Source: Robiginitalea sp. (GTDB lineage Bacteria > Bacteroidota > Bacteroidia > Flavobacteriales > Flavobacteriaceae). Taken from it: 64,000 nucleotides of DNA. The notes under the pieces are model-generated. The model was given only the letters and a program-made list of their open reading frames with translations. It was not told where the DNA came from and made no database searches. The stretch spans positions 1 through 64,000 of the forward strand of contig JAHECA010000014.1 of assembly GCA_024642005.1 (NCBI GenBank), given 5' to 3'. Below are positions 57,006-64,000 of the stretch, one piece after another. The position numbers and the translations under genes were made by a program. Positions within the stretch are counted from its first letter, which is position 1. Each line of letters starts with the position of its first letter.

Positions 57006-57869
57006 TTATAAACCGAACAATTCGCGGCCGAGTCGCCGCACCGACACGGCGTATCCGGCGCCGAACAGGTTAAGGTGTACCAAAAGGTAATACAGCTGGT
57101 AGAGCAACATGCGCCGTTCCATTCCCGGCTTTTTGGGCCGCAATTCGTGGTAGGCCGCATAGAATGGTTCCGGAAAGCCGCCGAACAACCGGGTCATGGC
57201 GAGGTCTACCTCCGCATCTCCGGCATATACCGCCGGATCGATAAGGCAGGCCTCCCCGGGCGCCGCAACCAGGAAATTCCCCGCCCAGAGATCTCCATGG
57301 AGCAGGGAGGGCTCGGTTTCAGGGGCCAGCGCCCTGATGGCCCGGAGCAACAAGCCGGCATCTGGCACGTCCTGCGTGGAAAGAAAGCCGCGCCCCAGGG
57401 CCATTTCATATTGAGGGAGCAGCCGGTGGTTGGCGTAAAATTCGGGCCAGGCCGGGCCAGGCTCATTGCGCTGGGGCAAACGCCCGATATAGTTGTCGGT
57501 CTCCCAGCCAAAGTGAACAACGCGGTGGTTGTGCAAGGCCGCCAGGCCCCGCCCCAACTGCTCGTAATCGGCCCGGGAAGCTGTTTGGGCAGGCAGGTAT
57601 TCCAAAAGGAGCAGGCCGCTTTGCCCGTGCTGCAAAACCCCGGCGACCTGAGGGGTGCGGAGGGCTTTTGCCCCGGCAAGCGCCCTGAGGCCCTCCGCTT
57701 CGCAGGCAGCCATCTTAAAACCTTCGCCTCCACGGTACTCCTTCAGAAAGAAGAGCCCCTTGTCGGTTTCAAGCGAGAAGGCGTGGGCGATATCGCCCCC
57801 TGAAACGGAGTGCGCGCTGTGTATGCGGAAGCCAAACTGAGCCTGCAGGGCATGAAAACCAGCGCCCAT
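57006..57869 (-). CDS. Fructosamine kinase / ketosamine-3-kinase family protein
   Basis: 287 residues from the ATG at 57869, 1 bp after the stop of the PqqB-like gene; the longer frame runs back into that gene and is rejected. The kinase-like fold shows an FFLKEY lysine (near 41-46), the catalytic loop SLLHGDLWAGNFLV (near 189-202) and the metal-binding LIDPAVYAGDAEVDLAM (near 210-226). These are the signatures of fructosamine 3-kinases, which phosphorylate glycated lysines so that the sugar falls off. The neighbouring sugar-oxidising enzymes make a carbohydrate-linked role plausible. The PQQ dehydrogenase follows after 59 bp. Confidence 0.93.
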   Translation of the reverse strand: MGAGFHALQAQFGFRIHSAHSVSGGDIAHAFSLETDKGLFFLKEYRGGEGFKMAACEAEGLRALAGAKALRTPQVAGVLQHGQSGLLLLEYLPAQTASRADYEQLGRGLAALHNHRVVHFGWETDNYIGRLPQRNEPGPAWPEFYANHRLLPQYEMALGRGFLSTQDVPDAGLLLRAIRALAPETEPSLLHGDLWAGNFLVAAPGEACLIDPAVYAGDAEVDLAMTRLFGGFPEPFYAAYHELRPKKPGMERRMLLYQLYYLLVHLNLFGAGYAVSVRRLGRELFGL

Positions 57870-57870
57870 G

Positions 57871-58830
57871 CTAGAGGTCAAAGCGCGCGCCAAGGCGGGC
57901 GATGTGGTAGCCTTTCTCCAAAACACGGCGACTCGCCTCACTGGCCGGGTCAAGGAGCGGATTGGTGTGGTTCAGGTGAATGAAATGGATTTTCGCCCGC
58001 TCGGCTCCAGGCAAACTGTCGAAACGAGCCATGGTTTCCACCACAAAGGGATGGGGTATTTCCGAAAGGTCGCGGTAACCTACCTCGGCCCCGTCGAAAA
58101 AGGAGGCGTCCAAAAAAACCAGGTCTGCCCCTCTGACCGCTTCCGCAATGTCGGTTTGCCATCGCCCCCACTTGTCGATGTCGGGGATGAACAGGACGGT
58201 TTTGCGCGGCCCCCTGATCTCAAAGCCCACGGTTTCTGAAAATTCATCGCGGTGCGGAACCGTGAAAGGCGTTACTTCCAACTGAGGGGTCAAGCCAACG
58301 GCCTCGAGGTCGCCAAGCGGCTTGAGGGCTATATTTCCCAGGGCCGAAAGCTGGCTCCAGGGCCCGTTTTCCTTTAAAAAACGAAACATCCGGGGCATAG
58401 CGAAGACAGGCACGGAATCGGCCCCCAGGGCCTCGCGGCCCAGGTACATGAGCCCGACGTAATGTCCGATGTGTGCATGGGTCAAAAAAATTCCCGAGGG
58501 CGTGGGAAGCGTGCTGCCGGCCTGCAATTGAAGCTGCTGTAGCTGCTGTGGGAAATCGGGCCCGGCTTCGAGCAGATACGTGCGGCCTGCCGCATGGTCA
58601 ATGAGCCCGAGTGAAACCACTTTTCGGGCGGGGTCAGGGCTTTGAAAAAGACCGGCACAGCAGCTTCGGGAACAGCCTATGTGCGGGGAACCACCGTCCT
58701 GGACGGTGCCGAGCACAAGGAGCTCCACCCCTGAAGGGTCGGCCCCCGGTGAAATGAGCGCCAAATGCAAGGGGCCCGAGGGCAGGAAAGCCCACCAGAA
58801 GAACAAAAATCGCGCAACGCCCCACACCAT
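57871..58830 (-). CDS. MBL-fold hydrolase, PqqB-like lipoprotein or exported protein
   Basis: 319 residues. The N-terminus is hydrophobic and could export the protein. The N-terminal motif VLGTVQDGGSPHIGC and the paired cysteines (CSRSCC) are PqqB-like. The metallo-beta-lactamase motif reads HAHIGH (near 118-123): the aspartate of the usual HxHxDH is glycine here. Later metal-site elements are present (FTVPHRDEF, FIPDIDKW, FIHLNHTNP). PqqB acts in PQQ maturation, and this protein lies two genes before a PQQ dehydrogenase, but the rest of the pathway is absent from the window. It starts 3 bp after the S41 peptidase gene. Confidence 0.85.
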   Translation of the reverse strand: MVWGVARFLFFWWAFLPSGPLHLALISPGADPSGVELLVLGTVQDGGSPHIGCSRSCCAGLFQSPDPARKVVSLGLIDHAAGRTYLLEAGPDFPQQLQQLQLQAGSTLPTPSGIFLTHAHIGHYVGLMYLGREALGADSVPVFAMPRMFRFLKENGPWSQLSALGNIALKPLGDLEAVGLTPQLEVTPFTVPHRDEFSETVGFEIRGPRKTVLFIPDIDKWGRWQTDIAEAVRGADLVFLDASFFDGAEVGYRDLSEIPHPFVVETMARFDSLPGAERAKIHFIHLNHTNPLLDPASEASRRVLEKGYHIARLGARFDL

Positions 58831-58833
58831 GGC

Positions 58834-60462
58834 TTATCGAAGTAGAGACTGGTACTTTCCGGTATCGGCCAGAAGTTCCCGGGCCGTCAGGATGGCGTCG
58901 TCGTGGACCAGGTAGCGCTCGTACAGGCCTTCCCTATAGAAATAGCGCTTGATAATCTCGTCTTCGAGCTCCCGTCCGATCTCGGCCGAGTAGGTCTGAA
59001 GCGCCCTGACCTTGCTTTTTTCGAGATCTGCCAGCAATGCCTTGATATCGCTTTCGACGGCTTCGTCGAAAACCAGCTCTTCCCTTTCTGAGAGGGCTTT
59101 TTGAAGGGCTGTTTCGGTTGTCGTAACAAACGAAAAATCACTTTTACCCACGTGGTTAACAAAGGAGGCGTAAAGGGCGTTGTTTAGCTCAAAATCTGCG
59201 GGGGAGTTAAGGGTGTGCCCGTAGTAGTAATCGGTGGCAAAATCGAAGATCACATGGTTCTGCAACAGGGCGCCGATTAAAGGGTTCGAGCGGAGGGAGG
59301 CGATTTCCACATCGGGCATTACGCCCCCGCCATCGGTTACCCGCCGACCGTTTCGAGTTCGGAATTCCTTGAATTCTGTATTTCGCAAAGCGTTCCCGGC
59401 CGAATCGCGGTTGCGGTAATCGAGGGCCTGTATGCACCGCCCTGAAGGCGTGTAATACCGGCTGATGGTTACTTTGAGTTGGGTGCCATAGCTGAGTTTA
59501 AGGGGCCGCTGTACCAAGCCTTTCCCAAAGCTTCGGGTGCCGAGAATGACAGCCCGGTCGAGGTCTTGGAGGCTGCCCGCAACGATTTCGCTTGCAGAGG
59601 CGCTCATGCCGTCTACCAGTACAGCCAGGGGAATCTGGGTGTCTACCGGGCTTTTCCGGGTTTCGTATTGTTGGTTGAATTTTTTGACTTTAGACTGGGT
59701 GGTCACAATCAGCTCTCCCTTGGGGACAAACAGGTTGGTCACATCGATGGCCTCGGAAAGCAGCCCCCCCGGATTGCCCCGCAGGTCCAGAATTATTTTT
59801 TGGGCTCCCTGCTCCTTGAGGGAGCGGAGGGCGTCCCCGGTCTGGGCAGAAGCCTTTGAGTTGAATCGCGACAAAACAATATACCCCGTTGTGGCGTCGG
59901 CCATCTGGTAAAAGGGCACGGCGTCCACCTCGATCGAGCTGCGTCCGACCTCTGCCGTGAACAGCGCCCCCTGACGGCGATAGGTTACCGCTACCGTTGA
60001 GTTTGTGGCGCCTTTTAGCAGCTCGGTGGCGTCGTCCTTAAAATCGGCCACAGACAAATCGCCGATCTTAACGATCTCATCCCCGGCTTTTAGCCCGGCC
60101 TGGTCGGCCGGATAGCCCTTATACGGCTCCACGATCACGAGCCGGTCGTCGTAGGAGCGCACCAGTGCACCGATTCCGGAGTATTCGCCTGCGTTGCTGA
60201 TTTTATAAGCCTCAACATCCTGTTCATTCATATAAACGGTATACGGATCGAGCTCCTGCAGCATATTCTTGATGGCAGTATCCATCAGGCCGGCCGGATT
60301 CGTTTCGTCAACGTAGTTCATGTTCAGTTCCTTGAACAGGGTTGTAAAGATTTCAAGTTGCTTGGCGATTTCGAAAAAATCGCCTTTGAAAGCGGTGGTG
60401 GTCACAAACACCGCCAGGGCCAGCAAGGGAACAAGCACGTTACGCTTCATGAGCTTCTTCAT
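58834..60462 (-). CDS. S41 family C-terminal processing peptidase (CtpA-like)
   Basis: 542 residues from the ATG at 60462 (MKKLMKRNVLV), preferred over a TTG at 60471. A signal anchor is followed by the tail-specific protease N-domain, a PDZ domain (about 90-180; GEYSGIGALVRSYDDRLVI, KAGDEIVKIGD) and the S41 catalytic core, with the serine in DGMSASASEIVAG (near 283) and the lysine in TRSFGKGLVQ (near 312). It would cut C-terminal tails of envelope proteins in the periplasm. Its start overlaps rnpA by 23 bp and it is followed by the PqqB-like gene after 3 bp. Confidence 0.94.
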   Translation of the reverse strand: MKKLMKRNVLVPLLALAVFVTTTAFKGDFFEIAKQLEIFTTLFKELNMNYVDETNPAGLMDTAIKNMLQELDPYTVYMNEQDVEAYKISNAGEYSGIGALVRSYDDRLVIVEPYKGYPADQAGLKAGDEIVKIGDLSVADFKDDATELLKGATNSTVAVTYRRQGALFTAEVGRSSIEVDAVPFYQMADATTGYIVLSRFNSKASAQTGDALRSLKEQGAQKIILDLRGNPGGLLSEAIDVTNLFVPKGELIVTTQSKVKKFNQQYETRKSPVDTQIPLAVLVDGMSASASEIVAGSLQDLDRAVILGTRSFGKGLVQRPLKLSYGTQLKVTISRYYTPSGRCIQALDYRNRDSAGNALRNTEFKEFRTRNGRRVTDGGGVMPDVEIASLRSNPLIGALLQNHVIFDFATDYYYGHTLNSPADFELNNALYASFVNHVGKSDFSFVTTTETALQKALSEREELVFDEAVESDIKALLADLEKSKVRALQTYSAEIGRELEDEIIKRYFYREGLYERYLVHDDAILTARELLADTGKYQSLLR

Positions 60463-60826
60463 GGGTGACAAGTTTTTTTAACAGGGTCTTCATTGCGCCG
60501 GAAATCTGCTGAAAATCCGGCGTTTCTTTTCCAAGGTATAAAAATACCAACGCATACGACCCGAAGGAATTGTTAAAAACCACCTGTTTTTCGTGTCGAT
60601 AGGCTTCCCGCATCAGGCGCTTTATCCGGTTACGCGCCACCGCCTTGCGAATGGCGCGCTTCGGCACGGCAAATCCGGCCTGGGCGGCCACCGGCTCGGG
60701 GAGGGGGGCCTTCAGGTAATACAACAGGAGCGGATAAGCCTTGAGTTGTTTGCCCTCTGTGAACACCCGGTCCCACAGCAAGCGCCTGGAAAGGCGTTCT
60801 TTTTTCGGAAATCGAAAGGAAACCAT
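60440..60826 (-). CDS. rnpA: Ribonuclease P protein component
   Basis: 128 residues from the ATG at 60826; the frame opens at a TTG at 60832 that overlaps the -7 box. RnpA assists the RNase P RNA in removing tRNA 5' leaders. The signature RKAVARNRIKRLMREAYR (near residues 60-77) and the N-terminal FPKKERLSRR are clear. In many bacteria rpmH lies directly upstream, but no rpmH is present here. The 3' end overlaps the S41 peptidase gene by 23 bp, so the two are coupled. Confidence 0.94.
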   Translation of the reverse strand: MVSFRFPKKERLSRRLLWDRVFTEGKQLKAYPLLLYYLKAPLPEPVAAQAGFAVPKRAIRKAVARNRIKRLMREAYRHEKQVVFNNSFGSYALVFLYLGKETPDFQQISGAMKTLLKKLVTHEEAHEA

Positions 60827-60829
60827 GCC

Positions 60830-60837
60830 CAAAAATA
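60830..60837 (-). promoter_or_regulatory. -7 element abutting the rnpA start codon
   Basis: Minus-strand TATTTTTG, an exact TAnnTTTG match, separated from the rnpA ATG by only 3 nt (GGC). The spacing is the same as at holB, again suggesting a leaderless or near-leaderless transcript. No clear -33 TTG is present. Confidence 0.45.
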
Positions 60838-60950
60838 GGAATATTTAAGGCCTGGGCACGAATGATAATTGTCATAAGAATTGGAGGCACGAAGCGTGTA
60901 CCTTGCAAAAAACGGAGTTCGTATTCCGCCGGAGTCCGAAATACGGGAGC

Positions 60951-62804
60951 ATGGGTACCTTTACTGTAAAGCCTCTGAACAGCCCCGAGGTGCGGGAACG
61001 CTATTTCAAAAGGCTGCTCACAGACATTGAAGCCCTGGAGCGCATGCTTCAGTCGGAGGCCTTCCTCCGGGCGCCGTATCATATCGGCGCAGAACAGGAA
61101 TTTTGCCTGGTAAACCGCCAATGGGAACCTTCAGACCAGGCGCCGGAAATACTCAAAGACATCCCCGACCCGCATTTCACCTCTGAACTAACCCGCTACA
61201 ACCTGGAAATAAACCTCGACCCCAGGAAGCTGGGAGGAACCTGTTTTTCCGAAATGCACGAGCAATTGAACAGCTTGCTCGACCTTGGACAGGCATCGGC
61301 CGAGAAATACGGGAACAATATTATTCTCACAGGTATTTTACCCACCATCAGCACACGACATCTCAGGGAAGAATACATGACCCCCCTGGACCGTTACCGA
61401 ATTCTGAACGAAAGTATCAAGGCCATTCGGGCGGCAGACCTTGAGCTCCACATCAAGGGGGTCGACGAGGTAAACCTCCACCACGACTCCATCATGTACG
61501 AAGGGTGCAATACGAGTTTTCAGGCGCACCTGCAGATAGACCCGGAACACTTTGCCGACACCTACAACTGGGCACAGGCTATTGCCGGCCCCTTGCTGAG
61601 CATTTGCGCCAATTCTCCCATGCTCATGGGCCGAGAATTATGGGAGGAAACCCGGATCGCCTTATTTACCCAAAGCGTAGACACCCGCCGCAGCACTTTT
61701 TTGCTGAATGAGCGCGAACCCCGGGTGGGGTTCGGCTTCTCCTGGGCCAAGGGCAGCCCGGCCGATTTTTACAAGGAGAACATCCTCAGGTTCCGAAGCC
61801 TGATCTCTACAGCGTTTGAGGCGTTAGACAGCCTGCAGCAACTCGATCAGGGCATTTTCCCAAAACTGACGGCCCTGAACCTGCTCAATGGAACGGTGTA
61901 CCCCTGGAACCGACTCTGTTACGGCCTTACAGACGGCAGGCCCCACCTGAGGCTCGAAAACCGGTATATGCCCTCAGGACCCACAACTTCCGATGAAATC
62001 GCAAATTTCGCCTTCTGGACCGGCATAATGCTGGGCCGCCCGAAAGCCTGGGAAAACATTCATGAAAAAATGGACTTCCGCGACGCCAAGAAGAACTTTC
62101 TCAATGCCGCCCGGTACGGCATGGCAGCGCAGTTTCACTGGGACGGACGCATTGTTCCTACCCGCGAATTGCTGCTCGACTTCTTTCTGCCCATCGCCTA
62201 CCAGGGCCTCGACAGGGCCCGGGTGGCCAAGGCAGACGCCGAACGCTACCTCAAAATTATCGAGAACCGGATCCACAGCCACAATGGGGCCGAATGGATG
62301 GTGCAAACCTACCGGGAATTGCGCAAAACCCACAATGCTCCGGTAGCCGTGCGCCAACTGACGGCCTGCCTGTTTAACCGCTCCTTCAAGGGGTATCCGG
62401 TAGACGCCTGGAAAACCCCCAGCCGCAGCGAACGGCCCTATAAACCGAAACAATTGCGGGTGGGGGACCGCATGAGTACCCGGGTTATCACGGCCCAGGA
62501 AGACGACAGCGCCGCCCTGGTTGTGCAGATGATGAAATGGAAGGACATCCACCATGTGCCGGTATTAAACATGGCCAACGAACTGAGCGGGCTTATCAGT
62601 TGGTCTGATGTCATTCCAATTGCCGACGGCCCCGAGATATACCATACGGGGATCAGGCAGCTTATGAAATCTCAGCTTATCACCACCAGCCGCGACCAAC
62701 CCCTCAAAGAAGCCCGGGCACTGATGGCGGAGCACGGCATCAATTGCCTGCCCGTGGTCGAAGGCGACACCCTGGTGGGCATACTCACGTCTAATGACTT
62801 CTGA
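60951..62804 (+). CDS. Glutamate-cysteine ligase-like (GCS2) protein fused to CBS-domain pair
   Basis: 617 residues from the ATG at 60951 (MGTFTVKPLN); a longer frame begins at 60903. Residues about 30-460 belong to the GCS2/YbdK carboxylate-amine ligase fold: HIGAEQEFCLV (near 44-54), TRYNLEINLDP, SFQAHLQID and LRLENRYMPSGPT, with the acidic ATP/Mg residues kept. Residues about 500-617 are two CBS repeats (MSTRVITAQEDDSAALVVQ and MKSQLITTSRDQP), which usually bind adenine nucleotides and control the attached enzyme. The fusion suggests a nucleotide-regulated peptide-bond-forming enzyme. Its stop overlaps the next gene by 11 bp. It is divergent from rnpA. Confidence 0.88.
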   Translation: MGTFTVKPLNSPEVRERYFKRLLTDIEALERMLQSEAFLRAPYHIGAEQEFCLVNRQWEPSDQAPEILKDIPDPHFTSELTRYNLEINLDPRKLGGTCFSEMHEQLNSLLDLGQASAEKYGNNIILTGILPTISTRHLREEYMTPLDRYRILNESIKAIRAADLELHIKGVDEVNLHHDSIMYEGCNTSFQAHLQIDPEHFADTYNWAQAIAGPLLSICANSPMLMGRELWEETRIALFTQSVDTRRSTFLLNEREPRVGFGFSWAKGSPADFYKENILRFRSLISTAFEALDSLQQLDQGIFPKLTALNLLNGTVYPWNRLCYGLTDGRPHLRLENRYMPSGPTTSDEIANFAFWTGIMLGRPKAWENIHEKMDFRDAKKNFLNAARYGMAAQFHWDGRIVPTRELLLDFFLPIAYQGLDRARVAKADAERYLKIIENRIHSHNGAEWMVQTYRELRKTHNAPVAVRQLTACLFNRSFKGYPVDAWKTPSRSERPYKPKQLRVGDRMSTRVITAQEDDSAALVVQMMKWKDIHHVPVLNMANELSGLISWSDVIPIADGPEIYHTGIRQLMKSQLITTSRDQPLKEARALMAEHGINCLPVVEGDTLVGILTSNDF

Positions 62805-64000
62805 AAAGAACACAGCACTCCTGGAAGGGTTGCGGGAAGCCGGAACCCGCCCCGACCGCCTCATCGGCCTCTCCCGGGCCCGCCAGGCGGGCCCCACCCT
62901 TATCTGCTTCGGGGGGATTCACGGCAATGAGCCGGCCGGGGTTGAGGCGCTTGAAAGGGTCTTTGCTGCCCTGGGGTCCGACGAAACGGTCTTATCGCGG
63001 GGGTGTTTTGCGGGGATTCGCGGCAACCTCCCCGCCCTGAAACAAGGGGTGCGCTACATAGGAGAAGACCTGAACCGGCTCTGGACCATTGACGGCATCA
63101 AAGACATCCTGGGCAAAAAAGAAACAGCAAAAAGCCTGGAAGAGCAGGAACTGACGGAGATTCTGCGCACTATCGCACAACTGCTCCGAAGCGAACGCCC
63201 CCCGTTCTATTTCATAGACCTGCACACCACCTCGAGCCCCACCCTGCCTTTTATCACCATCAATGACGCCGTTATTAACAGGAAGTTTTCGAACCAGTTC
63301 CCCGTGCCGGTGATCCTGGGCATCGAAGAGTACCTGGAGGGGCCGCTACTCAGCTACATCAATGAGCTCGGCTATGTTTCCCTGGGGTTTGAATCGGGGC
63401 AACACCTGGAGGAAAATGCGGTAGAGCACGCCACCGACTTCGTTTGGCTGGCCCTTCGATTTGCGGGCCTGGTGGAAAATACTGCCGACCCCGACGCCCT
63501 GCAACGGGAGATCAGGCTGCGGGAAGCTTCCCTGGGCGACCAGTTTTTTTACGAGGTTTTTCACCGCCACGCCTTGAAAGACGCTTCCCAATTCCGGATG
63601 GCGGGAGGGTTTAGGAGCTTTCAGCGCGCTCCCCGGGGCACCTTGCTGGCACACGACCACGGCGAGCCGGTTTACATGAGGCGAAACGGGCTGTTGTTTA
63701 TGCCGCTCTACCAAAAGCAGGGAGAGGAAGGCTTTTTCCTTATCCGCCGCATACCGAAGTGGGCCCTGCGCTTTTCGGTCTGGCTGCGAAGATTCCGCAT
63801 GCAAGACGCCCTTGTCTTGTTGCCAGGGGTACAATGGGCCCAGCCCGGGGGAGACCGGTTGCTGATTAACCTTAGGGTGGCCCGGTTTTTCAGCAAGCCC
63901 TTCTTCCATTTGCTGGGATACCGCAGCAAAAGGAAAGACCGCACACACCTGGTTTTGAGAAACCGGGAGCGTGCGGCCCGCAATGACGACTACCGCGAAA
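62794..64000 (+). CDS. AstE/aspartoacylase-family zinc carboxypeptidase-like protein (partial, runs off the window)
   Basis: At least 402 residues; the stop lies beyond position 64000. It begins ATG ACT TCT inside the end of the GCS2-CBS gene (11-bp overlap). The M14 succinylglutamate desuccinylase/aspartoacylase signature is present: GGIHGNEPAGVE (zinc ligands H and E, near 43-54), GEDLNRLW, FIDLHTTSSPT (third ligand H) and GFESGQH (catalytic E). The family removes acyl groups from amino acids or trims peptides. Translational coupling to a GCS2-type ligase suggests opposing or sequential action on one amide product; this is inference. Confidence 0.88.
   Translation, partial: MTSEKNTALLEGLREAGTRPDRLIGLSRARQAGPTLICFGGIHGNEPAGVEALERVFAALGSDETVLSRGCFAGIRGNLPALKQGVRYIGEDLNRLWTIDGIKDILGKKETAKSLEEQELTEILRTIAQLLRSERPPFYFIDLHTTSSPTLPFITINDAVINRKFSNQFPVPVILGIEEYLEGPLLSYINELGYVSLGFESGQHLEENAVEHATDFVWLALRFAGLVENTADPDALQREIRLREASLGDQFFYEVFHRHALKDASQFRMAGGFRSFQRAPRGTLLAHDHGEPVYMRRNGLLFMPLYQKQGEEGFFLIRRIPKWALRFSVWLRRFRMQDALVLLPGVQWAQPGGDRLLINLRVARFFSKPFFHLLGYRSKRKDRTHLVLRNRERAARNDDYRE

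Noticed and set aside
59144..59160. CACGTG-centred palindrome as a third parS site
   Set aside because: Flanks read TACC and GTTA instead of GTTN and NAAC, and it lies inside the S41 peptidase gene.

Overview
The window looks like chromosomal DNA of a gliding, relatively GC-rich member of the Flavobacteriaceae (Bacteroidetes); a Robiginitalea-like genome would fit, but the genus is a guess. Three things support this. Promoters have the Bacteroidetes form (TTG/TTTG, 17-19 bp, TAnnTTTG). There is a complete sprC-sprD-sprB-sprF-type gliding adhesin locus with type IX secretion (T9SS) type B sorting domains. Many genes belong to families typical of this phylum (DUF4175, DUF4837, DUF6909, PorP/SprF, bacterial GH3).

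Layout. 0-5.1 kb (minus strand): Wzz-like membrane protein, DUF6909 protein, GH3-family adenylating enzyme and an M23 peptidase. 5.3-8.8 kb (plus): tatA, a large OmpA-family envelope protein carrying a SPOR-like module, and a 56-residue membrane protein. 8.85-12.7 kb (minus): DUF4837 lipoprotein, an MltD-like transglycosylase and pgk, diverging from holB and a DoxX gene. 14.4-21.8 kb (minus): Skp-like lipoprotein, then the compact run DUF4175-ybeY-mnmG-methyltransferase. mnmG is flanked by two parS-like palindromes, which suggests closeness to the replication origin. 21.8-27.4 kb: alkB-type hydroxylase, gltX, an SPFH protein and glnS. Having both synthetases suggests direct charging of tRNA-Gln.

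27.7-46.4 kb (plus): the sprCDBF-type locus. The 4465-residue SprB-like adhesin contains two different families of about 570-600-residue super-repeats. folB follows, then two tRNA-Cys(GCA) genes. The second tRNA has a non-canonical anticodon loop (C33, G38) but a near-consensus promoter.

47-53.7 kb: LysE-type exporter, GIN-domain protein, rnr, a 600-bp AT-rich island without a convincing gene, rpiB, a CDF metal transporter, an ElaA-type acetyltransferase and a small conserved-looking hypothetical. 53.7-60.8 kb (minus): a tightly packed run, in transcription order rnpA, S41 peptidase, PqqB-like hydrolase, fructosamine-kinase-like protein, PQQ dehydrogenase with a cytochrome c domain, and a Gfo/Idh/MocA oxidoreductase. 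60.95-64 kb (plus): a GCS2-CBS fusion protein overlapping an AstE/aspartoacylase-like gene that runs off the window.

The strongest candidates for a second look are the parS pair, the divergent tRNA-Cys, the super-repeat structure of SprB, the SPOR module shared between SprD and the OmpA protein, the PQQ/PqqB-like/fructosamine kinase run, and the GCS2-CBS/AstE pair. No insertion sequence, prophage or CRISPR array was seen.
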